Of a stretch of 5,937 nt of DNA, positions 1 to 5,773 are shown in pieces (within the stretch, counting starts at the first letter, position 1; every line of letters starts with the position of its first letter). The notes under the pieces were generated by a model. The model was not told the origin of the DNA. It worked only from the letters and a program-made list of their open reading frames with translations, and ran no database searches. This DNA comes from Thermoplasmata archaeon UBA184 (lineage in GTDB: Archaea; Thermoplasmatota; Thermoplasmata; Lutacidiplasmatales; UBA184): the NCBI GenBank assembly GCA_002495185.1, contig DAEB01000042.1, forward strand, positions 41,011-46,947. Direction: 5' to 3'. The translations under genes and the position numbers were made by a program.

Positions 1-558
1 CCGTCGATCGTCTTCATCGACGAGATCGATTCGATCGCGCCGCGGCGGGGCCTTCAGACGTCGAGCGGCGTCACGGAGAGGATCGTGAACCAGCTCCTGA
101 CCTCGATCGACGGCCTCGAGTCGCTCGAGCGGGTCCTCGTGATCGCCGCGACCAACCGGCCGGACATCGTCGACGAGGCCCTGCTGCGGACCGGACGGTT
201 CGACCGGCTCCTCTACGTCGAGCCGCCGACCCTCGCCGGCCGGCTCGAGATCCTGAAGGTTCACACCCGCTCGATGCCGCTCGCGGACGACGTCTCCCTG
301 GACGACCTCGCGAGCCGCACCGAAGGGTACGTCGGAAGCGACATCGCCGCGCTCTGCCGGGAGGCCGGCCTCACGGCCATTCGCGAGAACGTGAAGGCGT
401 CCAAAGTGACCCGGGCGCATTTCGACGCCGCCCTGAAGCAGGTCCGGCCCTCGGTCGATGCCGAGGCGATCAAGTTCTACGAGGAGTTCGAGCGACACCT
501 CTTCCGGGAGCGAGTCTCGCGTCGTCGCGAGGAGCCGGTCGAGGCCATCTACCGGTAG
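1..558 (+). CDS. cdc48: Cdc48/VAT-type AAA+ ATPase, C-terminal part (5' end outside window)
   Basis: This is the 3' end (185 residues) of an AAA+ unfoldase gene that enters the window in frame 1; there is no start codon in the window. Visible parts, numbered from the window edge, are Walker B with its acidic pair (D7-E8 in IVFIDE), sensor 1 (N52 in AATNRPD), two arginine-finger candidates (R63 and R66 in LLRTGRFDR, where Thr replaces the usual Pro of LLRPGR), and the alpha-helical lid (GYVGSDIAALCREA, 109-122). This pattern matches the second ATPase ring (D2) of archaeal Cdc48/VAT, which extracts and unfolds proteins in the cytoplasm, powered by ATP. The N-domain, D1 and Walker A lie upstream and are unseen. 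The chain ends in Ile-Tyr-Arg, compatible with an HbYX motif that docks on the 20S proteasome. PAN or another AAA+ protein is less likely because the closest motif resemblance is to Cdc48 D2, but it cannot be excluded without the N-terminal half. Confidence 0.93.
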   Translation, partial: PSIVFIDEIDSIAPRRGLQTSSGVTERIVNQLLTSIDGLESLERVLVIAATNRPDIVDEALLRTGRFDRLLYVEPPTLAGRLEILKVHTRSMPLADDVSLDDLASRTEGYVGSDIAALCREAGLTAIRENVKASKVTRAHFDAALKQVRPSVDAEAIKFYEEFERHLFRERVSRRREEPVEAIYR

Positions 559-601
559 ACGAGCGCCGGCGATGCGGGCGGCGTGTTCCGGTCGAGCAAG
601 C

Positions 602-609
602 TATAAGTA
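602..609 (+). promoter_or_regulatory. TATA box (box A) of the surface-protein gene
   Basis: TATAAGTA is preceded by a purine-rich stretch (GAGCAAG) that could serve as the B recognition element. It stands out as AT-rich in a very GC-rich context. Usual archaeal spacing would put transcription start near 628-632, about 35 bases before the GTG start at 667. It therefore gives the surface-protein gene its own promoter, separate from the ATPase gene. Confidence 0.7.
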
Positions 610-622
610 GCAGGGCCAGGTT

Positions 623-646
623 CGGCGCGCCGCCCCCGATAGGGGG
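623..646 (+). repeat. Palindrome plus GC hairpin at the predicted 5' end of the surface-protein mRNA
   Basis: Two dyads lie back to back. CGGCGCGCCG (623-632) is a perfect 10-base palindrome. It is followed by CCCCC-GATA-GGGGG (633-646), a perfect 5-bp hairpin with a 4-base loop. They sit 14-45 bases after the TATA box, at or just after the predicted transcription start. They could be a regulator-binding site or a 5' mRNA structure that hides the GGGGGAG purine run (642-648). In GC-rich DNA short dyads also arise by chance, so function is not established. Confidence 0.4.
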
Positions 647-666
647 AGACCGCAATTACGGGAGAA

Positions 667-3600
667 GTGAGGCAGTTGGTTCGAGAGCAGTACCGAGCCG
701 CCGTGTGGGTCCTGGTACTGGTCGCGCTGGTGACGAGTTCACTCGCCGCGATCGTCGGGACCGTGGCCGCGTCTTCAGCGAACTATACGCTGACGGGCTA
801 CGTGGAACAGGGAAACGGAATTTCCCCGGTCCCCGCGGGCGTGCAGGTCGACCTCATCTCCCGGGCGACCGGCCAGGTCTTTACGACCACCGTGGCGAAC
901 GGCGGGCAGTTCACGTTTACCACCGCGAGCACCGGCGGGGCCTTGGTGCCCGGCTACTGGGGCGTTTGGGTCCCGAACCAGGGGAACGCCAGCCTTCCCG
1001 GATGCAACCCGACCCGGCCGTTCTACCAGTGCGCGATCCTTTCGACGAGCCAGAACCCCGTCTTCCAGCTCGAGAACGTGACGGCCCTCACCACGGCGAG
1101 CTACCCGACCGTCATCACGGGCGTCTCGGTCCTTCCCTACATTGGGAACGTTACGGGCAACGTCACGCTCGGGGGAGCCCGCCAACCCGGGGCGCAGGTC
1201 TCGCTCATCGATCCGGCGTACAACGGCTTCGTGTTCGTCAACAACACGACCTCACCCTCGGGGTCGTTCCGTCTCAACGCGCCGATCGGTACGTGGGTCC
1301 TCAAGACGACCCTTCCGGGCCCGTCCGTTCGGTACAATCTCACCCAGGTCGCGGTCCCGAGCCGCACCCCGGTGTTCGCGAACCCGAACGTCCAGAACTA
1401 CATCGTCTCGGGCTACAGCAACCTCCTGTCGAACCCGGTGGCCCACGTCCCCACGGCCGGTAACGTCACGCTCTGGGACCCGACGAACGGGTACATCTAT
1501 TCGAGCGCGACCCCGCCGGGGGGCTTCTACAACGTGGGAACGTACCCGGCCGGCTTCGTGTCCGGCGCGCAGTCGTTTGACGTGATCCTTTCGTCGATCG
1601 GCTACGGGACGGTTTGGTACCCGCTGACCGTAACGACCCCCACGCCGGCGCAGCAGAACGTCCTCGTCTCGCCCCTCACCGCCGGCCAGTACGGGCGGTT
1701 CCAGACCGTGGTCGACTTCTCGCAGCTCAACACCACCGCCGGGACCGGCACTCTCTCCGTGAACACCACGGCGACGCTCGGGAACGACTCCGTCTTCCCG
1801 TACCTGCCGAACGCGACCGTCGGACAGCTGTGGGGCCAGCTCGGACTCGACTTCGACCACGCGATCACCTTCGCGAGCACCTCGCTTTCGACGGTGGCGA
1901 GCTTCGTCAACTCGACCGGACCGTTCTTCCCGGCGGTCCAGGCACTGACGACGGTGAACGGGACCGGCTTCGTCGGACCGACGACGCCGCAGAAGCTCAC
2001 GAGCTGGTCGTCGACCTGTTCGGGGTCGTGCGGGCTCTCGTCGGCCGCGACCCTTCAGTACCAGTGGTCCCAGGCGTACACGCTGAACGGGAGCATCCAG
2101 CTGAACCGGTCGGCCTACTCGATCGCGTTCAACTTCGCGCACCCGGCTTCGAGCTCGGACGTCTACAACTACACGGTCGTCCTTCCGACCGGCTACGTCC
2201 TCGCGGCGAACACGCAGGCCCCGGCGTCCACCACCCTCACTCCCGCGGGCGTCGGAGGAACCTGGACGAAGTTCACCCTGCAGTCCCTCGCGAGCACGGT
2301 CGGGTTCGGTTCGGCCAAGTTCTCCATCGTGAAGTACGCGTCCTTGACGCCGATCGTGAACGCGACCGTTTCGAACTTCGCGTTCTCGGCGAAGAACGTC
2401 CTGAACAGCACGCGCGGGAACTACACCGTCGAGGTCGGGGTGGGACAGACGGTCACCCTGAGCGCCCTCAACTCGATCTACCCCGCGGGCACGAACGGCA
2501 CGAAGTTCGACTGGACGTTCGGGGACGGGGGAATCGCGAACGCGACCACCGGCACGACGAATCACACGTACGCGACCGCGAGCGGGTCGACCCCGTACGC
2601 GGGCAGCCTCGAGATCACGAGTTCGGGCGGCCTCAAGAGCTCGACCAAGTTCTTCGTCTGGGTGGCGGAGGGCCCGGTGAACGCGGTGATCCTCGCCAAC
2701 TCGACCGCGAAGGAGAACCGGACCGCCGGTTCGACCCCCTACGTGTTCGTGAACTGGAGCACCGTGCTTCACTTCAACGCGAGCGCGAGCACGGCGAAGG
2801 TGAGCCCCACCGCGACGGTCTCGGGCGTCCTGTCGGTCGCGTCGTTCACGCTCGTGTCGTCCGGCGGGTTCAAGAAGACCGCGAACTACTCGGTCGCGCA
2901 GAACGCGCTGTTCGGCTCGAACTTCACCTTCCAGTTCCTGGGAGCCGGTAGCTACCTGTCGTCCGGGACGGTGAGCGGGGTCGGCGTGCCGTTCCACGGC
3001 TGGCAGTACAACCTCTCGCTGACCGTCTGGTCCGGCGCGGGCCAGTCGGCGAGCGCGTCGCTCGTGATCCTCGTGAACGACACCGAGAAGCCGACGTCCG
3101 CGTTCCAGCTTCTCGGGTCCGCCGGGACTCCGATCACCTCGGGAAGCGTGGTCGCGCAGTCGAACCTCTCCGCGCGGGTCCTGTTCAACGGCGCGAACGC
3201 GACCGACCCGCACAACGGGTCGATCACGAAGTTCTACTGGCTCGTGACGAACTCCGCGAACTCCTCGTTCCACAAGGGGATCAACGCGACCTCGGTGAAG
3301 GTGAGCGGCGCCTATCCCGCCCTCTGGATGCCGGCGTCGACGGGACGGTACACGGTCAACCTGACCATCTGGGACCTCAACAACAACTCGGGGTACACGA
3401 CGCAGACGCTCACCGTCTCGCAGAACACCGCCACGAGCCCGATCATGGCGGCGACCAACCTCACGGGCCCGACGGGACTCTCGGACGGCACGAAGTACAC
3501 CTTCTGGGTCAACATCACGGTCGGGGGCGGCAAGCAGGCGGTCGGCCAGAACATCACGGTCGCCTTCTACCTGCTCCCCTCGGGCGGCGGGGGCAGCAAG

Positions 3601-4044
3601 AACTTCATCGGCGGCTCTCCGGGGTCGGTCCAGTTCTTCAACTACACGAGCGGCGTCGTGAACTCGGTGCCGTTCGCGACCGGGCTCATCGCCAGCCTGC
3701 CCCACAACACGACCGTGCGGGCGGTGATCACCTGGAACCCCGGGATCACGGGGAACTTCAACCTCTACGCGAACGTGACCGCGACGAACGAGTTCTCGGG
3801 CGACTACGTCAACGGCCCGAACGTCGCGAAGCCGTTGTCGGTCACGGTCGGCCCGAACCCGACCACTCAGCTCCTCGAGTACGTGGCCATCGCGGTCGCG
3901 GTGGTCGCCGTCCTCGCGCTGATCATCCTCTACTACCGCCGGCGCTCTCACCGCGGCGAGACGAAGGGCGGGACCTCGCGCTCCGGCCTCGAACGCTCGA
4001 AGAAGGCGGCCGCCGAGGACGACGAAGACGAGGACCAGGAGTAG
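667..4044 (+). CDS. Large secreted, membrane-anchored surface glycoprotein with PKD-like domains
   Basis: The 1125-residue product is a probable cell-surface or S-layer-associated glycoprotein. An Arg-containing N-terminus and a hydrophobic stretch (about 11-33) form a Sec signal peptide, with likely cleavage near A34-A38. Next come three carboxypeptidase-regulatory-like beta domains (about 40-125, 160-228, 245-330), an unassigned region (about 335-585) and a PKD domain (about 586-666, with WTFGDGG at 616-622 and HTY at 633-635). Two PKD/Ig-like modules follow (about 670-800 and 808-918), then a final beta domain (925-1067). One transmembrane helix (about 1072-1090) ends in YYRRR, followed by a charged tail ending EDDEDEDQE. 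I count about 45 N-X-S/T sequons. Only four cysteines follow the signal peptide: C113, C122, C451 and C455. The GTG start has GGAG only 2 bases upstream; TTG at 676 is an alternative, and an in-frame stop at 640-642 limits extension. No catalytic motif is seen; the ligand is unknown. Confidence 0.9.
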   Translation: MRQLVREQYRAAVWVLVLVALVTSSLAAIVGTVAASSANYTLTGYVEQGNGISPVPAGVQVDLISRATGQVFTTTVANGGQFTFTTASTGGALVPGYWGVWVPNQGNASLPGCNPTRPFYQCAILSTSQNPVFQLENVTALTTASYPTVITGVSVLPYIGNVTGNVTLGGARQPGAQVSLIDPAYNGFVFVNNTTSPSGSFRLNAPIGTWVLKTTLPGPSVRYNLTQVAVPSRTPVFANPNVQNYIVSGYSNLLSNPVAHVPTAGNVTLWDPTNGYIYSSATPPGGFYNVGTYPAGFVSGAQSFDVILSSIGYGTVWYPLTVTTPTPAQQNVLVSPLTAGQYGRFQTVVDFSQLNTTAGTGTLSVNTTATLGNDSVFPYLPNATVGQLWGQLGLDFDHAITFASTSLSTVASFVNSTGPFFPAVQALTTVNGTGFVGPTTPQKLTSWSSTCSGSCGLSSAATLQYQWSQAYTLNGSIQLNRSAYSIAFNFAHPASSSDVYNYTVVLPTGYVLAANTQAPASTTLTPAGVGGTWTKFTLQSLASTVGFGSAKFSIVKYASLTPIVNATVSNFAFSAKNVLNSTRGNYTVEVGVGQTVTLSALNSIYPAGTNGTKFDWTFGDGGIANATTGTTNHTYATASGSTPYAGSLEITSSGGLKSSTKFFVWVAEGPVNAVILANSTAKENRTAGSTPYVFVNWSTVLHFNASASTAKVSPTATVSGVLSVASFTLVSSGGFKKTANYSVAQNALFGSNFTFQFLGAGSYLSSGTVSGVGVPFHGWQYNLSLTVWSGAGQSASASLVILVNDTEKPTSAFQLLGSAGTPITSGSVVAQSNLSARVLFNGANATDPHNGSITKFYWLVTNSANSSFHKGINATSVKVSGAYPALWMPASTGRYTVNLTIWDLNNNSGYTTQTLTVSQNTATSPIMAATNLTGPTGLSDGTKYTFWVNITVGGGKQAVGQNITVAFYLLPSGGGGSKNFIGGSPGSVQFFNYTSGVVNSVPFATGLIASLPHNTTVRAVITWNPGITGNFNLYANVTATNEFSGDYVNGPNVAKPLSVTVGPNPTTQLLEYVAIAVAVVAVLALIILYYRRRSHRGETKGGTSRSGLERSKKAAAEDDEDEDQE

Positions 4045-4188
4045 GACGCGGAGAGCTTTCGCTCCCCTCGTCCGACCGAGGGCCGGAACGAACCCCTTCC
4101 CTCTCCACCTTATCGAACGTTCGGGTCCCGCCGCGAGCCGTCGACTCCGCCGGGGCTGACCTGCGCCCCCGCGGCGCGCGCGAGAGGC
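4045..4188. other. Convergent intergenic region between the surface-protein gene and rpoN
   Basis: These 144 bases lie between two stop codons that face each other. No gene is visible. A pyrimidine-rich run on the plus strand (about 4091-4111) might help termination of the surface-protein transcript, but there is no real T-tract on either strand, so no terminator is called. A 10-base palindrome lies at 4114-4123. Confidence 0.6.
4114..4123. repeat. 10-base perfect palindrome in the convergent gap
   Basis: CGAACGTTCG equals its own reverse complement. It lies 70 bases past the surface-protein stop and 65 bases past the rpoN stop, outside both genes. It may be a protein-binding site or simply chance; nothing nearby decides this. 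Confidence 0.35.
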
Positions 4189-4386
4189 TCAGCCGTACGG
4201 GCCGACCTCGTCGAGGAGGTCGACGTGGGTGAGCAGCATGCGACGGCAGCAGTAGCGGTCGAGGCCGAGAGCGTCCAGGACCGCACCGGCGGGCTCCCCG
4301 CGCGCGGTCCGCTCCCGGAACTCGTCCCAGTGCTGTCCGATCACCGCTCCGCAGGTAAAGCAGCGGACCGGCACCATCATCGTCAT
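4189..4386 (-). CDS. rpoN: DNA-directed RNA polymerase subunit Rpo10 (RpoN)
   Basis: The 65-residue protein is the archaeal counterpart of eukaryotic Rpb10, a small zinc-binding subunit that helps assemble RNA polymerase at the Rpo3/Rpo11 platform. The diagnostic N-terminal motif VRCFTCG gives the first Cys pair (CX2C) and RYCCRRMLL near the C-terminus gives the adjacent second Cys pair; the end HVDLLDEV is also family-typical. Length matches the family. The ATG at 4386 is preferred because a GGAGG lies 9 bases upstream. Two further ATGs at 4380 and 4377 follow within three codons (MTMMVP), and the last would match the usual family start just before VPVRC; in vivo use could vary. It is the last gene of the operon, 20 bases after the rps9 stop. 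The reading frame stays open upstream into rps9, but that extension resembles nothing and is a shadow. Confidence 0.96.
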   Translation of the reverse strand: MTMMVPVRCFTCGAVIGQHWDEFRERTARGEPAGAVLDALGLDRYCCRRMLLTHVDLLDEVGPYG

Positions 4387-4395
4387 CGACTGGTT

Positions 4396-4400
4396 CCTCC
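4396..4400 (-). promoter_or_regulatory. Shine-Dalgarno site of rpoN
   Basis: GGAGG on the minus strand sits 9 bases before the ATG at 4386. It lies in the 20-base gap after the rps9 stop and selects the first of three closely spaced ATGs over a long open upstream extension of the frame. Confidence 0.75.
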
Positions 4401-4406
4401 TTCCTC

Positions 4407-4814
4407 TCAGCGGTACGACTTCTGGCGCCGCTTGCGCGCTCCGCGTCCGCCCGGACGCTTCGGGAGCTTGCGCCGGGGATCGTTCACGAGCAGCGACCGG
4501 TCGTAGTGCTTGAACATCTGCTTCAGCTGGTCGTCCTTGAGCCACGCGATGAGGCCGCGCGCGACGGCGGTCCGGGCCGCGGACGCCTGACCGACGAACC
4601 CGCCGCCCGAGGTCTGAACGGTGATGTCGAGCCCCCGAGCGCGGTCGCCCACCATGAGGAGCGGCTCCTGGACCTTGAGGCGGATGAGCTCAGGCTCGAC
4701 GAGCTCGAGCGGCCGGTCGTTGAACCGGACCCGGCCGATCCCCTTGCGGACGGTGGCGCGCGCGACGGCGGCCTTCCGCTTCCCGGTGGCGAGGACGACG
4801 GGCGGGGTCTTCAC
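4407..4814 (-). CDS. rps9: 30S ribosomal protein S9 (uS9)
   Basis: The 135-residue protein is a component of the small ribosomal subunit head. Its basic C-terminal tail reaches toward the P-site tRNA in known ribosomes. Recognisable elements are the N-terminal TGKRKAAVARA segment (about 10-20), the central GGGFVGQASAARTAVARGL region (about 70-89) and the highly basic end RRKLPKRPGGRGARKRRQKSYR-type tail, with the conserved final KSYR. Length is typical for archaeal uS9. The start is GTG, overlapping the rpl13 stop in a GTGA junction (4 bases), which suggests coupled translation with the gene before it. A weak G-run upstream inside rpl13 may assist. It lies between rpl13 and rpoN, the normal archaeal order. 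Nothing in the protein looks degraded. Confidence 0.97.
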   Translation of the reverse strand: MKTPPVVLATGKRKAAVARATVRKGIGRVRFNDRPLELVEPELIRLKVQEPLLMVGDRARGLDITVQTSGGGFVGQASAARTAVARGLIAWLKDDQLKQMFKHYDRSLLVNDPRRKLPKRPGGRGARKRRQKSYR

Positions 4815-5251
4815 AGCCGCGCCCCCAAGAGCTTCGTGACCTCGGCGAGGGTGACCGGCGGACGGAGCGTGGGTCGCGCTTTCGCGTGTTCGAGCGTCAC
4901 GGTCGGATGACCGGCGTACTCGGGAGGGACTCCGATGAACACTTCGAGGCGACGGAACGCGACCTTTCCCCTCGTCTGGAGGTGGGGCAGCATGCCGCGG
5001 ACGGTCCGGCGGAAGATCCGGTCGGGGTACCGGGGAAAGTGAGGTCCGCTTCGCACCGACCCGCGCGCCCGAGCCTCGGTGTAGTGCGCGACAACCTCCG
5101 CGCGGCTCCCCGTCACGACGCTCTTCTCGGCGTTGACGACGACGACGGTCTCCCCGTTGAGAAGTCGCTTCGCGATCTGGCTCGCCGCACGGCCGAGCAC
5201 GAGCCCGCTCGCATCGACGACGACCTGGGAGGAGGCGGGAGCGTCAGGCAA
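4811..5251 (-). CDS. rpl13: 50S ribosomal protein L13 (uL13)
   Basis: The 146-residue protein is an early-assembling large-subunit ribosomal protein. Family features are VVVDASGLVLGRAASQIAK near the N-terminus, the NAEK segment (about 40-43), FPRYPDRIFRRTVRGMLP in the middle and the FIGVPPEY segment after it; the last two are strongly archaeal/eukaryotic in style. The start is TTG at 5251: going upstream, an in-frame stop appears 12 codons away with no ATG or GTG between, and none lies between the TTG and the conserved VVVDA. A GGGGGTG lies 7 bases before this TTG. The start overlaps the last 8 bases of rpl18e, and the stop overlaps the rps9 start by 4 bases, so translation of the three genes is probably coupled. 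The N-terminal PDAPASSQ stretch is a short lineage-specific addition. Confidence 0.97.
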   Translation of the reverse strand: MPDAPASSQVVVDASGLVLGRAASQIAKRLLNGETVVVVNAEKSVVTGSRAEVVAHYTEARARGSVRSGPHFPRYPDRIFRRTVRGMLPHLQTRGKVAFRRLEVFIGVPPEYAGHPTVTLEHAKARPTLRPPVTLAEVTKLLGARL

Positions 5252-5609
5252 AGATTCGCACCCCCGAGCCGTCGGGCTTCGTCTTCAATAGATCGTGGAC
5301 CGAGATCGCCACCCCGCCGGCCGCGTGGATCTTGTTGCGCGCCTCCTTCGAGTAGGAGAACGCCGCTACGGTGAGCTTCTTCGAGAGCCGTCCGTCGGCG
5401 AGGAGCTTTCCCGGAACGACGACGGTCTCTCCCGATTCGGTGAGCCGGTCGAGGTGCCCGACGTTCACCGGGTCGACCTGGTGGCGCGCTCGCTCGAGCC
5501 GGTCCGCGACCGTCGTCCAGATCGGCGCCTTCTGCGCACGGGCCGTGCGACGGAGCTCGACGATCAGGCGTACGAGCTCCGAGTTCTCCTTCGAAATGGG
5601 ATGGGCCAT
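5244..5609 (-). CDS. rpl18e: 50S ribosomal protein L18e (eL18)
   Basis: The 121-residue protein is a large-subunit protein found in archaea and eukaryotes and structurally related to bacterial L15. Supporting features are the N-terminal helix rich in charged residues (ELVRLIVELRRTARAQK), the NVGHLDRL segment followed by VVVPGKLLADGRL (about 50-75), the AAFSYSKEARNKI segment, and the end DGSGVRIFA. Length fits the archaeal family. The ATG at 5609 is the natural start. The TATA box at 5639-5644 predicts transcription start only about 5-8 bases before this ATG, so the mRNA may be nearly leaderless; a GAGG lies 11 bases upstream but may not be transcribed. It is the first gene of the rpl18e-rpl13-rps9-rpoN operon. 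In many archaea rpoD and rps11 come just before it; here a divergent PRC-barrel gene does. Confidence 0.97.
   Translation of the reverse strand: MAHPISKENSELVRLIVELRRTARAQKAPIWTTVADRLERARHQVDPVNVGHLDRLTESGETVVVPGKLLADGRLSKKLTVAAFSYSKEARNKIHAAGGVAISVHDLLKTKPDGSGVRIFA
5259..5265 (-). promoter_or_regulatory. Shine-Dalgarno-like site supporting the TTG start of rpl13
   Basis: GGGGGTG on the minus strand differs from the ideal GGAGGTG by one A-to-G change, which can still pair with the 16S tail as a G-U wobble. It lies inside the end of rpl18e with 7 bases to the TTG at 5251, and supports the use of this rare start. Confidence 0.6.
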
Positions 5610-5637
5610 ACGCGGGAGCGCCTCGACCCGGGTGCCT

Positions 5638-5645
5638 CATATAAG
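5638..5645 (-). promoter_or_regulatory. TATA box of the rpl18e operon
   Basis: On the minus strand CTTATATG stands out in GC-rich DNA about 32 bases before the rpl18e ATG. With usual archaeal spacing, transcription would start at about 5614-5617, leaving a leader of only a few bases. It most likely drives all four operon genes, since the later ones overlap or sit close together with no room for another promoter outside coding sequence. Confidence 0.7.
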
Positions 5646-5664
5646 CATTGCCGCCGGCGCGGTG

Positions 5665-5682
5665 CCGGAATCCGGTTCGAAC
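5665..5682. repeat. Two adjacent dyads between the divergent promoters
   Basis: CCGGA-A-TCCGG (5665-5675) is a 5-bp inverted repeat with a single central base, and GTTCGAAC (5675-5682) is an 8-base palindrome sharing its last G. They lie between the two outward-facing TATA boxes, where a regulator could affect both units. This is a possible operator only; short dyads are common by chance in such DNA. Confidence 0.3.
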
Positions 5683-5732
5683 GCCCGCCGGCCGCCGAAT
5701 CGCTCGCGCGCGCTTCCATTCGCTACCAACGG

Positions 5733-5739
5733 TTAAATA
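5733..5739 (+). promoter_or_regulatory. TATA box of the PRC-barrel gene
   Basis: TTAAATA is the AT-rich heptamer about 38 bases before the ATG at 5774. It predicts transcription start near 5760 and a leader of roughly 12-15 bases, which would still include a GAGG (5762-5765) placed 8 bases before the ATG. It faces away from the rpl18e promoter about 90 bases off. Confidence 0.7.
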
Positions 5740-5773
5740 CGCGCCCCCGCCATCGGCGCTCGAGGCTCTCCTT

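Noticed and set aside
85..558. A separate small AAA protein starting at GTG 85.
   Set aside because: The frame is open back to position 1 and the upstream codons encode Walker B, so this is an internal Val of a longer ATPase cut by the window edge.
1614..2951. A 445-codon open frame on the plus strand overlapping the surface-protein gene.
   Set aside because: It is a shifted frame inside a GC-rich gene; the product is Arg-rich with no family motif and no promoter or ribosome site of its own.
1252..3951. A very long open frame (899 codons) on the minus strand, antisense to the surface-protein gene.
   Set aside because: It is in exact codon register with the sense gene, so it stays open merely because the sense gene avoids TTA, CTA and TCA codons. 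Its product is an Arg/Asp/Glu/Val-rich low-complexity chain without recognisable domains, while the sense protein has a signal peptide, PKD motif and anchor.
4163..4177. GCGCC-CCCGC-GGCGC hairpin downstream of rpoN as a terminator.
   Set aside because: There is no T-tract after it in the minus-strand direction, and archaeal termination depends mainly on T-runs; the dyad is likely a product of high GC.
4387..4545. N-terminal extension of rpoN by 53 codons.
   Set aside because: It overlaps rps9 in another frame, resembles nothing, and a GGAGG lies properly before the ATG at 4386 that gives the normal family length.
5671..5690. A GGTTCGAAC stretch resembling the T-loop of a tRNA, between the divergent genes.
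   Set aside because: The flanking bases do not form a 5-bp T-stem on either strand, and no acceptor, D or anticodon arm could be found around it.
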